The notes under the pieces: model-generated
What the model was told of the DNA's origin: nothing
Databases searched by the model: none
Seen by the model: only the letters and a program-made list of their open reading frames with translations
NCBI GenBank assembly: GCA_050084985.1
Contig: JBITNC010000002.1
Location: 33,170,001 to 33,234,000, forward strand
Source of the DNA: Nageia nagi
Lineage: Eukaryota; Pinophyta
Direction: 5' to 3'
DNA: 64,000 nucleotides
Translations under genes and position numbers: made by a program
Shown: positions 43,640 to 54,568 of the stretch, piece after piece
Numbering within the stretch: the stretch's first letter is position 1
Layout of the letters: every line of letters starts with the position of its first letter

Positions 43640-45706
43640 TGATAAGCGTTAAAGGTCTTTCTTTTTCTTAACAAGAAAACTATTTACACTATAGTACACA
43701 GCGATGAGTGAGCTTCAAAGTAGGAAATAGTGTTTAAGGTGTTTACAATTAACTGGTAATGGCAACTCCTTACCCATGAGACGCTTCAACTTAAATGTGT
43801 TGCTCCCAATGAAACCAACAACTTGGAATGGCCATAGCCACAACCTATCGAACTTGGCATGTTTACCCTTGTCTTCGATAAGAAGCTGACGAAGATTCCA
43901 TGATCATAAGCCCACTTAGATAATTTCATCGATATGAAAGTCGAGCCATTGTTGCACACAAGAGCGTGATGTATGCCAAACCTAGTTACAATAAATTCTT
44001 CCAAGAAATCTATGACAACTTCTGCAATTGCATTTTTGCAAGCTTTAGTTTCAGCCCATTTGGTACAATAGTTTGTGGTAGTAATGATGAACTAATGTGA
44101 TATAGAAGAATTGGAATTAATCAATCCTATGAAATCCAATTCCCACTTAGCAAAAAGCTCTGATTCTAAGACTAGTTGGAGTGGCATACTTGAGTGCTTC
44201 TCTCTCCCAACAGTAGTTTGGCAGATATGGCAAGCTTTAGCGTACTGATGAGTGTCTCTAAAAATATAAAGCTAGTAGTAACCTCCTCTTAGAATTTGAT
44301 GGGCTAAAGCGTTTCCAGGAGCTTGGCCTATGCCACCTTCTCGATCATGGAATAGTTGTAAGATCTCCTTAGTCTAATTTTCTTTGAGACATCTCAAGTA
44401 AATACCATCATAATTTCTTCTATACAAGTTGTCCACTTTCATCATGAATTTTGCATATTTATATCTGAGAGCTCTCTTTTAAGCCAAATTCAAGCATTGA
44501 GGATATGCGCCAGAAGTGAGATACCGCAAAATGTCCTCATATCAAGATCCTTGTACTGTTGAGTATTGGCATACATGAACACCATCGTATTCTTTGTCAT
44601 TTTGGGATCTTGATTCTTCTTCATCCCTACAGCAGACAAGGGTTTGGGTACGGCCTTTTCCTCTCACAATTCTCATTGGCTGAATCGTAAGGTGATACTC
44701 CTGCAATGTGGAGACTCAATTTCCTCTCTTGCCATTTAACTCTTGTTGGGCCAATAGGTTCTTCACAACTAGATCACGTACTACAACAATCTCATTACGC
44801 AAGATGTTGTGATGGAACTTCCTTACTACTTTAACTAAAGCAAATGCTTGTTTCTCCAAGATAGAGTACTAGAGGGAAGCGTCCTTTAATGGACTTTTCC
44901 TTTTCATCTTCATTTCTTTGCGTCAAAACCCTTACGACCGAGCGCTCGAAAGCAAAGGAATACAGATAAAAGGGTTACGCCTAATTCAAACTGGTCAAGA
45001 TAGGTGCTTGAGAAATGGAGTCTTTGATGTCTTGGAAAGCCTTCTTGGCTTCTAGACCCCAAGCTATCTTAGTATCTTTTTTCATCTTGTCATTGATGGG
45101 TTTGACAATTTTTGCATAGCCTGAAATGAATTTATGGACAAAGTTAATTTTGCCCATACATGACCTCAACTCCTTCATGCTATTTGGATATGGGATCTTT
45201 TGGATGGATAAGACTATCAGGATCAATCGATATTCCCTTTTCGGAGATGATGTGCCCAAGGAGCCTACACCTAGAAGTGTTAAAGATGCAATTCTTCGAA
45301 TGCAACAAGATGCCAAACCTTCTACATCTTTCAAAAATTGCCCTTAATTCTTTGGCATGATCATGTCTATCCTTGGAGAAAACTATTAGGTCATCCATGT
45401 AAATCACAATACTTTTGCCCACTAACCTCCTAAAGTCATAATCCATGGCCCTCTTGAATGTTGCCCCAACATTGATCAACCCAAACAGCATCTAATTGTA
45501 TGCAAAGGTTCCCCATTCAATGGTAACGGCAATTTTCAATTGGTCTTTTTGGTCCACCAAGATCTAGTTATATCCTGAGTATCCATCTAAGAAGGACATC
45601 ATTTGTGAACCATTGATTATTTGCAAGACTTCATCCAATGAAGGTAGTGGGAAATTATCTTTCTCTGAAGCGGGATTGAGGTGACGGAAGTCGATGCATA
45701 TTTGTA
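43640..45706 (-). pseudogene. Tat/Athila-like Ty3/gypsy pol remnant
   Basis: Minus strand: RT from 45706 ('CIDFRHLNPASEKDNFPLP', 'SFLDGYSGYN', 'FGLINVGATFKRAMDYDF', 'YMDDLIVFSKDRHDH'), thumb/connection ('LLGHIISEKGI', 'MKELRSCMGKINFVHKFI'), then integrase (about 44260-43786) with a C..C half-knuckle ('CHICQTTVGREKHSS'), 'KWELDFIGLIN' and 'ALVCNNGSTFISMKL', where N-N-G replaces the catalytic D-N-G. The RT Asp pair is intact. Stops and frame changes are frequent. The Y-M-D-D box and integrase text point to the Tat/Athila side. Confidence 0.8.
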
Positions 45707-46304
45707 ATGTACCCTTCTAGGGCTCACACTAAACATGCACAATTCACTTAATCCAATTCCACATTCATTCATTAACTAGGGCAAAATTGTAAATGCTCTC
45801 ATTCATTCAATTATGCTTCCAAGATTGAATTATCACAACAGTAACCAGATCTGATATATAACAATAATGATGCTTTTATGTCATGTAAAATCATGCAAAC
45901 TAGGGCACAAACGCAGATCTGTTATGTAATAGTACTATGCTACCAAAACACCTTATTCTCATACATTCCCATTCATGAACATTGATAACTATACAACTGT
46001 AGTGAGAGAGCATTCATACACACAAAACAATCAATATAAGAGCCAAATATCATAAATAATAACCAAGAATAAGTGCAAGTCTGTAACAAGTTCTAGGGCA
46101 TGGCCCAATACTCCAAAAATGCACAATAAAGACTCCTAAAGGCTGTCGCAAGACTTCTAGAGCTTAGGAGGGCTAGCGCAAGGCTCCCAAGGTCTTCCAA
46201 AGACTGGTGCAAGTGGCTAGAATGGCTTCCAACTATGGCGCAAGCTTCTCAAGTGTAGATAATAGCAAATATGCCACTTATAGGCTAGGGAGCATCCAGA
46301 AGAG
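45707..46304. other. Unassigned block starting with LTR-like TGTAATG
   Basis: TGTAATGTACCCTTCTAGGG at 45707 looks like an LTR start abutting the RT text. The 3' part (46140-46255) repeats 'ggc..gcgcaag' four times. No coding. Confidence 0.4.
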
Positions 46305-46800
46305 CGAATTTGCCCTATAGATACCCATATAACCAGAAGAACAAGATTGGGAAAATGGTCAAAATAATGTTGGATGTTGGGTTCATCCAACATAATTTCA
46401 ACCCCAATCTTGCTAATTATGAAAAAGGATAGATCCTAGAGGATATGTGTGGACTTTCAAGAACTAAATTGATTCACCATCAAGAGTAAATACCGTACAC
46501 TAGTCATCGATGTCTTATTAGACAAATTGCATGGGGCATATTTCTCCACTAAATCAAACCTCTACTCAAGCTACCACAAAATCAACATGAGTGACGATGC
46601 CATCCCTAAAATAGTTTTTCGAACACATAAAGGTCATTATGAATTGCATGTGATGTCATTTGGCCTTACTCAAGTACCCTCTACCTCCAAAAGTTTAATG
46701 AATCATGTCTTGAAGCCCTATCTTCAAAAATTTGTATTGATATTCTTTAGTAACATCATGTTTTATAGCAACTCTTAGAGGGACAATTTTCAACACCTTG
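46305..46800 (+). pseudogene. Gypsy reverse transcriptase remnant
   Basis: 'PYRYPYNQKNKI', then 'TPILLIMKKDRS', 'ICVDFQELN', 'DVLLDKLHGAYFSTKSNLYS', 'FRTHKGHYELHVMSFGLTQV' and 'FVLIFFSNIMFYS'. The catalytic F-F-D-D box reads F-F-S-N, so RT is dead. The open piece is 46527-46778. It belongs to the 37794-53514 element. Confidence 0.85.
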
Positions 46801-47662
46801 ATACCATATTCCAATTACTCTAAGAAAACCAGCCCTATGTCAAGAAGTCCAAGTGTGCATTTGGGGTGCAGACCATCGAGTGCCTAGGAGACATCATCTC
46901 TAAATGAGGTTGTACAGATGTAAAGAAGATTGTGCAATAAAGGAATAGCCAAAAAATTGCACCTTGAAAAGCCTACTTGAATTTTTTGGCCTCACAAGAT
47001 ACTACCAAAAATTTGTCAAGGACAATGGTAAGATAGCAAACAGCTCACCGCCATGTTAAAAAAGAACTAATTCACCAAGATGAGAATAGTTAAGCATGCA
47101 TGTGATCAATTGGCGCACATTGTGTGCACTACACAAGTACTCCCTACACCTAACTTCACTAAAACGTATGAAGGGTAGGCATCAATGTTGTGCTCATGCA
47201 AGAAGGGCACCCACTTCCTTTCATGAGCAAGGCTTTAACTAGCAAGAAACTTGCCAAATCAACATATGGAAAAGAAATGCTACCAATCATTCAAGCAATC
47301 TCTCATTGACATTCATGTCTCCTACAAAGGCATTTTCAAATCAAAATTCACCATCATAGTATAAAGTATTTTCCAGAATAAGTATCCTCTCCAAACCAAC
47401 AAAAATAGGTCACTAAACTTGCTATGATCAACAGATCACTTACTGCAAGGGTAAGGAGAAAATGGTGTCTCATCTACTTGCAGAAATCGGCACAAATTGT
47501 ACTTTGTCTTTTCTTGGGGCAGAATCGTTAAATGAGGTCCATATGGATTGGGTCAATGATCCACAACTCTTCACAACCATCAAGGGCCTTGCAGTCAATT
47601 CTGAATCCATCACAATTACTCCTAGGAAGGCAAACAACTGCACTACAAGGGACACTTGGTAA
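46801..47662 (+). pseudogene. Gypsy RT thumb, RNase H and linker
   Basis: 'KSKCAFGVQTIECLGDIIS', then 'HPLPFMSKAL' and 'KSTYGKEMLPIIQAI', are thumb and RNase H text with stops. 'GKENMVSHLLAEI' (about 47450-47490) is the RNase H end (KGKEN..ADALSR pattern). The open piece 47462-47662 continues into the pre-integrase linker. Confidence 0.72.
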
Positions 47663-47752
47663 TCCCCACAATTACCAAGTTAGTCACCACAACTATGCTA
47701 CAAGAGACACTTGGTAATCCCCACAATTACCAAGTTAGTCACCACGACCAGA
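47642..47752. repeat. 55-bp tandem duplication carrying a hairpin
   Basis: A 55-bp unit (CTACAAGGGACACTTGGTAA...) starts at 47642 and 47697 with two or three differences. Each copy contains CTTGGTAAT-CCCCACA-ATTACCAAG, a 9-bp stem with a 7-nt loop. It lies in the linker upstream of integrase. Confidence 0.85.
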
Positions 47753-48349
47753 TTGCTTTATGGTCTACATTCCATGCCTATTGGCAAAAAACACAATTTC
47801 TATGTACATATCAAAGAGCCAAAAGCAACTTCCCCTAGAAAGGTACAAAGTTCTTCCACTTCTAGAAAGGTACATATCTCCATTGTTGGAGTATGATGTT
47901 GAGAAGCGACAAAGCTCATCCACTTCTTGTTGTTGACACTTGGCATGCATTCCATACTTCGGACTGTTGTAGTTGCTTTTGTAACAATATTTGTAAAATA
48001 TTCTCTTGGTAGGCTATTAGAAAATTCTTGTAACAATTTGGAACTAAAGAAGAAGGTATGTAATGTCATTCCTTGCATGTAACCATAGTAGAATTGTAGG
48101 ACTGAACTAATGTGGCATTATAGTTGCTTTTTTTGCTTTGTAATTGCAATTTTACATACAAAATAGGATACTATCAACTTCTCCAACTTATTTTGCTCAT
48201 TGTATTGATTATCTTTGCTTGTTTTCACTTAATCTTTCTTGATTTTGTTGGACACAATCCTTTCCCTTTCGTTTCACCTCCTTTAGAGCATTTGTACAGA
48301 CCACCCACAATCTTCTTCTATGTGGTTTCAATGTAGGTTTAAGTTGTTC

Positions 48350-49260
48350 AATGATCCACAATGTTTGTGTAAGTCTTTGAGACTTGTCTCATACCTTCTA
48401 TGTCGCTTTCGCAAACAGCTTGCACTCTTGATCCATGTGGTCTAGTCACTTGCAGTTGTCAGGTCTGTTTCAACTTTCTTGGGTTCCCCAAGGTTTGCAT
48501 TGTCTGTTCCCACATGCATGGATTTCATTAAAGGACTTCAATTTTTATGCATTAAGGCATAAGGCATCCCTACACAAACATCATTGTCGTCGAAATCTTA
48601 ATAGTGGTAGGTAGACTTACCAAATACTATCATTTTATGCATTAAGGCATCCCTACACAAACATCATTGTCATCGAAATCTTCATGGACTAGATATTCCA
48701 ACTTCATGGGATGCCACATCATTAATGATACTGATCCCACTTTCACTAATAAGTTTTGGTATGAGTTGTTCAGATAGTAGGGTATCACCTTAAACAAATA
48801 GTCAAACCAAAGCCATCAACAAGTGCTTGTAAACCTACCTTAGATGCTTCAACTCCAACCAACAATCTTGTTGGATTTAATCGTACAACACCTCTTACCA
48901 CTCTCCACCAAGATGACATCATATGAAGCACTATATGGCCAACCACCACCATCCATGGTGTCATACTCACATGATAGTCCCAAGGTAGATGCAATGAATG
49001 CTGCTTTAACTACTCACACTGACATACTCCAAATTCATAAGGACAACTTGGCCATGGCACAAAATATGATGACACAAGCTAACCAAAACAGGTATACATG
49101 ACATTTTGAAGTGGAGGACATGGTTTTCCTTTAGCTTCAACCCTACAAACAAAACATCATTGAAACTAAAGGGTCATCAAAAACTTGCTCTTAAGTTTCA
49201 TGGGCACTTCAAAGTCACATAACAAATTAACAAGGTCACATACTACAATTAACATCCACA
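48350..49260 (+). pseudogene. Gypsy integrase remnant
   Basis: 'MHGFH' plus a stop and 'RTS' stands where MDFI.GLP is expected. Then come 'VVVGRLTKYYHF' (D replaced by G), 'TKMTSYEALYGQPPPSM' and 'THTDILQIHKDNLAMAQNMM', the integrase C-terminal region typical of plant gypsy elements. 'EVEDMVFL' follows. A local ~85-bp duplication (48547-48685, 'attaaggcatccctacacaaacatcattg') damages the core. It is a dead copy. Confidence 0.75.
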
Positions 49261-49476
49261 TCCAACTTTCACCTAATATTTGAAGTATCACACATAAAAG
49301 AGTAACTAGTAACAACATCGACACCCAAACAATACTCCCAAGATTGGATGGAAAAGGCTCCCTACTCATCAAACCAACAACCATTCTTGACCGGTATTGA
49401 TCCAATGTGAAGACTACCAAACACAAGATGCCATACATGAATCTTTTCCAAACTTTCAATGACAATTTCCACTTTG

Positions 49477-49870
49477 TGTCACATATCATTAGCATGTGTA
49501 AGGGAATATATAGGTGAAGTCATGTTACTCACTCTTGTATGGGAGAGAATACATAGGGAATATAGATGTAAGAGTATAAAGAATGTAGGGGTATATAAGA
49601 CATATGTAAGAAAAGGTATGTAAGAGAATATGCTACCTAATATATTTCTTATATAAGGTTATGAACGCAAGCCATGTGTTGGCATATATTTTGTATTGAA
49701 TTTATGTATTTGGGAGCTTGGGCTATCAAAGAGCCCTACGATATAGAAGACAAGTGTTTAGTACTATTATTATCTATATGTTGCTATATTCAACTTTACT
49801 TTTCTGCAATCTTTCATTTATGGTATTCTATATTATTTCTACTGGTCATATTTTTCTTTTGTGCAAGAAT
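49477..49870 (+). repeat. 3' LTR of the gypsy element, left piece
   Basis: It starts TGTCACATATCATTAG and is collinear with 37794-38400. It is interrupted at 49870 by the hAT element. Confidence 0.82.
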
Positions 49871-52800
49871 CAAGGATACACTGGAACGCATTCCCCCTTC
49901 TTGGAGGGTCGTTTCGAACGTTTCCAGCATTCAGGAGTGAGGAAATGCACGCGGGAATGTCTCCTAGCCATACCCAATTTGGAAAACGTCTCCCAACTTG
50001 TCTTGGACGTTCCTGATACGTTTCGGGAAAACGGAATGTTTGGGGAGCAACCAAATGCTCCCAGGAGCGGTCGGGAAGCGACTAGCCACTCCTCGACCGC
50101 TCCCCACGATGATAGCCAACTGGAGGAAAAAAAAAAGATCAAACTTAAATTAAAAAAAAAAAGAGGCATGGAGTGGGTCCCACGCATGCCCCACCCCTCT
50201 AAACCCTAAAAACACAAACATCAAGCCTCCTAATTGCAAAACATACTCATTTCATTTGTGTGCAGCCTTGAGGAGCAAAAAAAAGCAATGAGGAGAAAAC
50301 AAAACAAGAAGGAAGAGAAAACAGCAGTGAGTGAGGAGCCAAGGTACAATGTCTATCCCTTTGTGCTACTAATTTTTATTTAGTAATTTTTTTACTAGAT
50401 AGTAGATTCTAAATAGGACAAAAAAAATCATTTTCCAGTTGCCAAAATGAGTGAAAATGAGGGCATGATTTAGAAAATGAAATGGAACAAAACATGGAAC
50501 AAGAACAAACACAGACTTCTAAAGGGGGAAGCAATACATCATTTATGAGTGCCCATCTTTGTTGTTAAAACCTTATGCCAGAGGCTCGTTTGACCCAAAA
50601 AAACCTTTACTTTAGTTTGTTACAAACAATGACAAAGGGAAAAAACTTCAAGGGAAAGGGAGAAATTGGATTTGCCACTTTTGTTCCACTAAATGTTTTG
50701 GAAGTTATACCAAGGTTGTGTCACACCTTACTAATGGACAACGGTCAGATGTGAGAGTATGTAAAAGCATCAATAACTTCTACTTTGCCAAAGCCTCTAG
50801 GCTTGACCAAGGGACCGTTCAAACACAAGGAGATGCGATATTGAGTCGACCTAGCCAATCATCTTCTAGTCCTACTACCCATGCATCATCATTTTGCACA
50901 CAACCTTGTTCTTCTACTTTCCCCAGTCCTACATTGCCCCCTTCTAGAAAAAGAGGCAACATAGCTAATACATTGAACTTACAAGCAAAAGAAGTGGTTG
51001 ATGAGTCTATGTGCAACTTCTTTTTTGCACTTGGTTTGCCCTTCCATATTGCACGCTCATTTTAGTACAAGGATGTATTTTAAAAAGTGAGGGAAGCAGG
51101 GCCATCATATGTAATTCCAACGGAGACTAGACTTCGTACTACTTCCTTTAGATAGGCAATATGCCAAGTGCACTTTAATGATGGACAAGGTGAGAGCAGC
51201 ATGGGTGACCAATGGTTGTTCTATAGTGATGGGTGGACTAACATTCGTCAACACTCACTTATCAATATCATTGTAACAAGTTCAAAGGTTCCTTTTCTTC
51301 GAGCTATTGATTGCTTAGGAAAAAAGAAGGATGCAGAGTTCCAATTTGTTCTTTTGAAGAACGTTATTAAGGAGGTTGGACCCTCTAGTGGTGTGCAGAC
51401 AAACACTTTTAAAGTTTTAAGTTTAAATTTTTAATTATAATTTAAAAATTTTATTTGTTTTAAATTTTAAATATTTAACCTCTTTTTTTTTGTCATGTAG
51501 GTCATTACATATGCAGCCCCTGTTTGTCGACGTGTAGGAAAGTTGATAGAGGGCCATTACAAACATATTTTTGGACCCCATGTTGTGTACATGCATTGAA
51601 TAATGCATTGAAAGACATTGGGAAGATACCAAGGGTGAAGAACATGGTTGTAGAGGCTAGAAACTTGCAAATGTTTATTTGCAGCCATCACACTTGAGGT
51701 GAAGCATGCATTGCAAAGCATGGTAATGACACAAGAATGGAGGAGGTGGCCAAAATCTCAGACAGAAGAAGGAAAAAGAGTTAGAAACAAAGTTTTGGAT
51801 AATCATTGGTGGGATGATGTTAGGTAAATGAAGTTTCACTTTGTAGTTTTAATTTAAAATTTTTTAACATTGATGATTTCAATGTTTATGGCATTATGTA
51901 ATTAGTATGTAGTTTTTTAACTTTTTTTCTTCAATCCTTGTAGTTACCTTGTATCTTTCACTAATCCCATCCATGCTGTCATAAGGTATGTTGATACAAA
52001 TTCCCCCAATTTAGGAGAGGTATATGAAACTTTTGACAACATGCTTGGGGAAATCAAAAGGATTACTTATGCTAAATATCCTTCATTTTATAAACAACAC
52101 ATCAAACCCATTATAGTGAAGAGGTATCTGTAACTATGTAACAAATGTTGATTGTTGAAACTTGATTGTAGTTTTAAAGAATTTGGATTATTTTTAAATT
52201 TTTTAAATTAACATTGATCTATTGTAGGTGGGATAAGATGAACATCTCTCTTCATATGGCTGCCCATGCATTGAATCCAAAATGGTATGTACCCCTGGAT
52301 AACAAAAAAACACTTAATAATGATCAAGAAGTGAAAGACGGGTTTAAGAAGTTCATTAGTAAGGTGTATACATAAGAGGAGAGTGCCATTATTAGATCAG
52401 AATTCATGCAATTTGTGAGACTCAAGGATCCTCGATTTAGCACACCAAAGTGCAAAGAGGATAGGGCTAGCCTTGCCCAAATAGATCCCATTAGATGGTG
52501 GGATCTATATGGGGATGATGCTCCACATTTGAAGCAGCTTGCAGTTAGGCTCCTTTCTCATGTTGGTACATGAAGTTCCTATTGATATAAAGAATTTGAA
52601 ATTTAAATGATTGTTTCTAAATTAAAATTTCTAATTCTAAATTTATCAAATACTTTTGTAGGTTGGTAGTTCATCTGTTGCAGAGAGAAATTGGTCCACC
52701 TATGGCTTCATCCACAGCATGAGGAGGAACAGGCTTACCCCTAAGAGAGCGGAGAAGCTAGTAGCAATGCATAGCTATCTTCGCCTTAGAGAGAGAGTTA

Positions 52801-53368
52801 AGTCTGAGTACAAGGCTAGTCCAGCTCCACAATGGGATTTTGATCCTATGGAGGCAGCTAATCTTGAGGTTGATGATGATGTGCAGGGGTTGTTAGGATT
52901 GCCGTTGGAGGATGTCCACTTGGATGATGAAAGCAGCTCATCAGATAGCCTTGCTAATGAAGAGGGTGATATTGATTACAATCAGAATTTATTTGTAGCA
53001 CATGAGCCCTTAGAGCCATAGTTTGACAGTTCATAGTTGTGATTTTGGCATTTTGGACCCTACTACTATGTACTAGACTAAGTTAGATTTCTAATTTAAT
53101 GATATTATGGTGTTATGATCATTGATTATGGCTCATTTTGATATTATGTGTCAATGTTTCATATGATTGAATTGATAATATTATAATAATAATGAATTAG
53201 AAACAATCACATTTAAAAAATCTAAAAATTTTGAGATATTTTACTAGTATTACACTAGCCGCTCTTGCTGCCATTTCCGAGGTGCTCCCTAAAAATGACC
53301 TCAGCCATTCCCATTCTTGGAAACGTGTTCCCGCTGCTCCCCAGTTTCCGACACACATTGAAGCCTTG
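49871..53368 (+). mobile_element. hAT DNA transposon inserted in the gypsy 3' LTR
   Basis: Left end CAAGGATACACTG and right end, reverse-complemented, CAAGGCTTCAATG match at 10 of 13 positions. The flanking 8-mers GCAAGAAT (49863-49870) and GTAAGAAC (53369-53376) match at 6 of 8, as expected for a decayed hAT 8-bp duplication. LTR homology resumes right after the right end. The subterminal regions are GC-richer than the surroundings and repeat GGAACG/CGTTTCC-like words. It carries a hAT transposase pseudogene. Length 3498 bp. Confidence 0.85.
50447..53021 (+). pseudogene. hAT transposase (BED finger, DUF659, hATC), few stops
   Basis: The ATG at 50447 is soon followed by a stop, but the coding text is well preserved. 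BED zinc finger near 50665-50765 ('NWICHFCSTKCFGSYTKV', H..C following). DUF659: 'FFFALGLPFHIARSF' and 'WLFYSDGWTNIRQHSLINII' (51000-51434). Core: 'WTPCCVHALNNALKDIG' (about 51571-51620). Exons then follow with GT-AG borders at about 51822/51943, 52122/52227 and 52560/52662. The C-terminal hATC dimerisation region is 'VGSSSVAERNWSTYGFIHS', running into 52719-53021. Breaks seen: a stop after 50447, a one-base frame change before the W-T-P-C box, and one stop near 52373. It probably lost function fairly recently. Confidence 0.88.
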
Positions 53369-53514
53369 GTAAGAACCTTTTTTAGAATAGAGTTCCTAGT
53401 CTCCATGAAGATCCATACCAAATCCTTACATGGCAAATACAACAATCATAGGGCCAAAACCTCTAAACATTGAAAGTCATTATCATGCCATTCTATTATT
53501 TGTTGACGGCATCA
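53369..53514 (+). repeat. 3' LTR of the gypsy element, right piece
   Basis: It continues the LTR after the hAT ('ttggtaagaacc', 'gaagatccataccaaatcctt', 'caatcatagggccaaaacctctaa') in line with 38410-38554. The end at 53514 is approximate. Confidence 0.7.
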
Positions 53515-53751
53515 CAATTCCTGTAAATGTAGCTTATATACATTTGCTAATCCTTTCTCTAATATTTACAAACTAGTAACATTTCAATAAACAACTTGAA
53601 CTATATGGACCTGTCATCATAGTAGCTAAATTTTCACAGTACTAAAAATAGAAATCAGGTCTTGAAATGTCATCTATTTGAACGTTGGTAATCTGGTAAT
53701 CAAAGGCGTCTGAGAAAGCATCATTGCATCAACCTATGTTGGTAGATACTA

Positions 53752-53796
53752 GTAAGTAATATTGGAGGCTTGATGCATGATTTTTCCTAGGTATCC
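53752..53796 (-). CDS. Putative host-gene exon
   Basis: After a strong acceptor (TTTATTGAATTTGCAG) the minus strand reads 'GYLGKIMHQASNITY' in phase 0, matching the end of exon 61748-61818. A TAG follows at 53749-53751; a donor GTATCT overlaps it (TA/GTATCT), so this may or may not be the last coding exon of one isoform. Confidence 0.42.
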
Positions 53797-53880
53797 CTGC
53801 AAATTCAATAAAATCATAATTTGTCTATTAAATTCACCAATTTCTGGTATCACACACCAAACGTATATCCCAATCTTTGT

Positions 53881-54015
53881 GACTTCGAGCCCCCATAACT
53901 GTTTAACACACTGCATAGATTTCACTCATAGGTCTACTGCAAATCATTTTTGATATCTGTCAGTATCAAAGAATCATCTAAGTTTGAAATTCAGATTCTT
54001 TGCTCGTACAACCCA
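53881..54015. repeat. 135-bp direct duplication flanking the chromovirus, left copy
   Basis: GACTTCGAGCCCCCATAACT...GCTCGTACAACCCA is identical, as far as I can read, to 61524-61658. It is host (intron) sequence, and the right copy continues into unique flank (GTGGTTTATAGG). A normal LTR-element duplication is 5 bp. Confidence 0.92.
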
Positions 54016-54016
54016 T

Positions 54017-54568
54017 TTGGCTAATTCTGGGGAATTTGGGGAATTTGGGAGAGCTTTGCTCTTTGGACTCTTGCATTCTGCTAGAGTTTTCTGGGATTCC
54101 CATTGGAACCCAATCCAATGGAGGCTTAAGGGATTAGATCCTAAGGGCTTTCTACCCATTTGAGGACAGGTCTATCCAAGATCTGTATTTGAGCCTGCAT
54201 GTTTGAAGTTTCAAGAGTTGAGATAACAGTTTTGGCATCACATCAGTTTGCTGGGGATTTTGAGGAGTTCATTTGGGGCTGCATGTACCAGAACAGCAGT
54301 AGTGACTACATCAGTGCTAAATCACTAGTCCTGTACAGGTTCATTATCATTTTGAAGGTGTTACAACTGTTCTTCCAGTTTGTTGAGGTGTGTTCAGTGA
54401 TCTGTAGGAACTTTCATTACATATAAGTGTAATACATTGTCTACATTGTCTCTAATATGTTGTAGTTGCAATTTGTGTTACTTGAAAAGAGAATAAAAAT
54501 ATAAAATCAGATTTGGTTCTGCTGTGTTATTGTGGATTTGCATACATTTGTATTTGGTTTGTTTCTAG
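54017..54568 (+). repeat. Inverted 552-bp LTR fragment (palindrome arm)
   Basis: It is the exact reverse complement of 54569-55120, the first 552 bp (plus-strand view) of the left LTR. The centre is GTTTCTAG/CTAGAAAC between 54568 and 54569, precisely at the LTR tip. One extra T (54016) separates it from the 135-bp duplication. Confidence 0.93.

Larger units (their letters stand above)
41615..46304. mobile_element. Composite insertion inside the gypsy pol
   Basis: It interrupts protease-to-RT sequence that should be contiguous. It contains an LTR-like block (41615-42394), a copia-like PPT/LTR junction on the minus strand (near 42680), a motif-rich stretch (42848-43110), a minus-strand Tat/Athila-like pol (43640-45706) and an unassigned block (45707-46304) that starts TGTAATGTACCC. 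The parts point in different directions, so at least two elements are involved. Exact borders are not proven. Confidence 0.6.
37794..53514 (+). mobile_element. Ty3/gypsy element with nested insertions
   Basis: LTR copies at 37794-38554 and 49477-49870 plus 53369-53514 (split by a hAT) are collinear and diverged. A PBS-like site follows the first LTR. Between them on the plus strand are gag (39769-40990), the protease end (41390-41560), RT (46305-46800), RNase H (47160-47660) and integrase (48480-49260). The protease-to-RT path is broken by a composite insertion (about 41615-46300). Zinc knuckle 'CYCDKKWSSSHTC' and the integrase C-terminal text are of chromovirus/Reina-like type. It is old, with many stops. 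No clear 5-bp TSD. Confidence 0.82.

Noticed and set aside
49718-50209. 163-codon frame at the left end of the hAT
   Set aside because: It crosses the LTR/hAT border and the GC-rich subterminal repeats; not conserved with any transposase part.
53881-54568. Miniature inverted-repeat transposon explanation for the palindrome
   Set aside because: The arms are exact LTR sequence centred on the LTR tip, and one arm belongs to a complete LTR, so a MITE is not needed.
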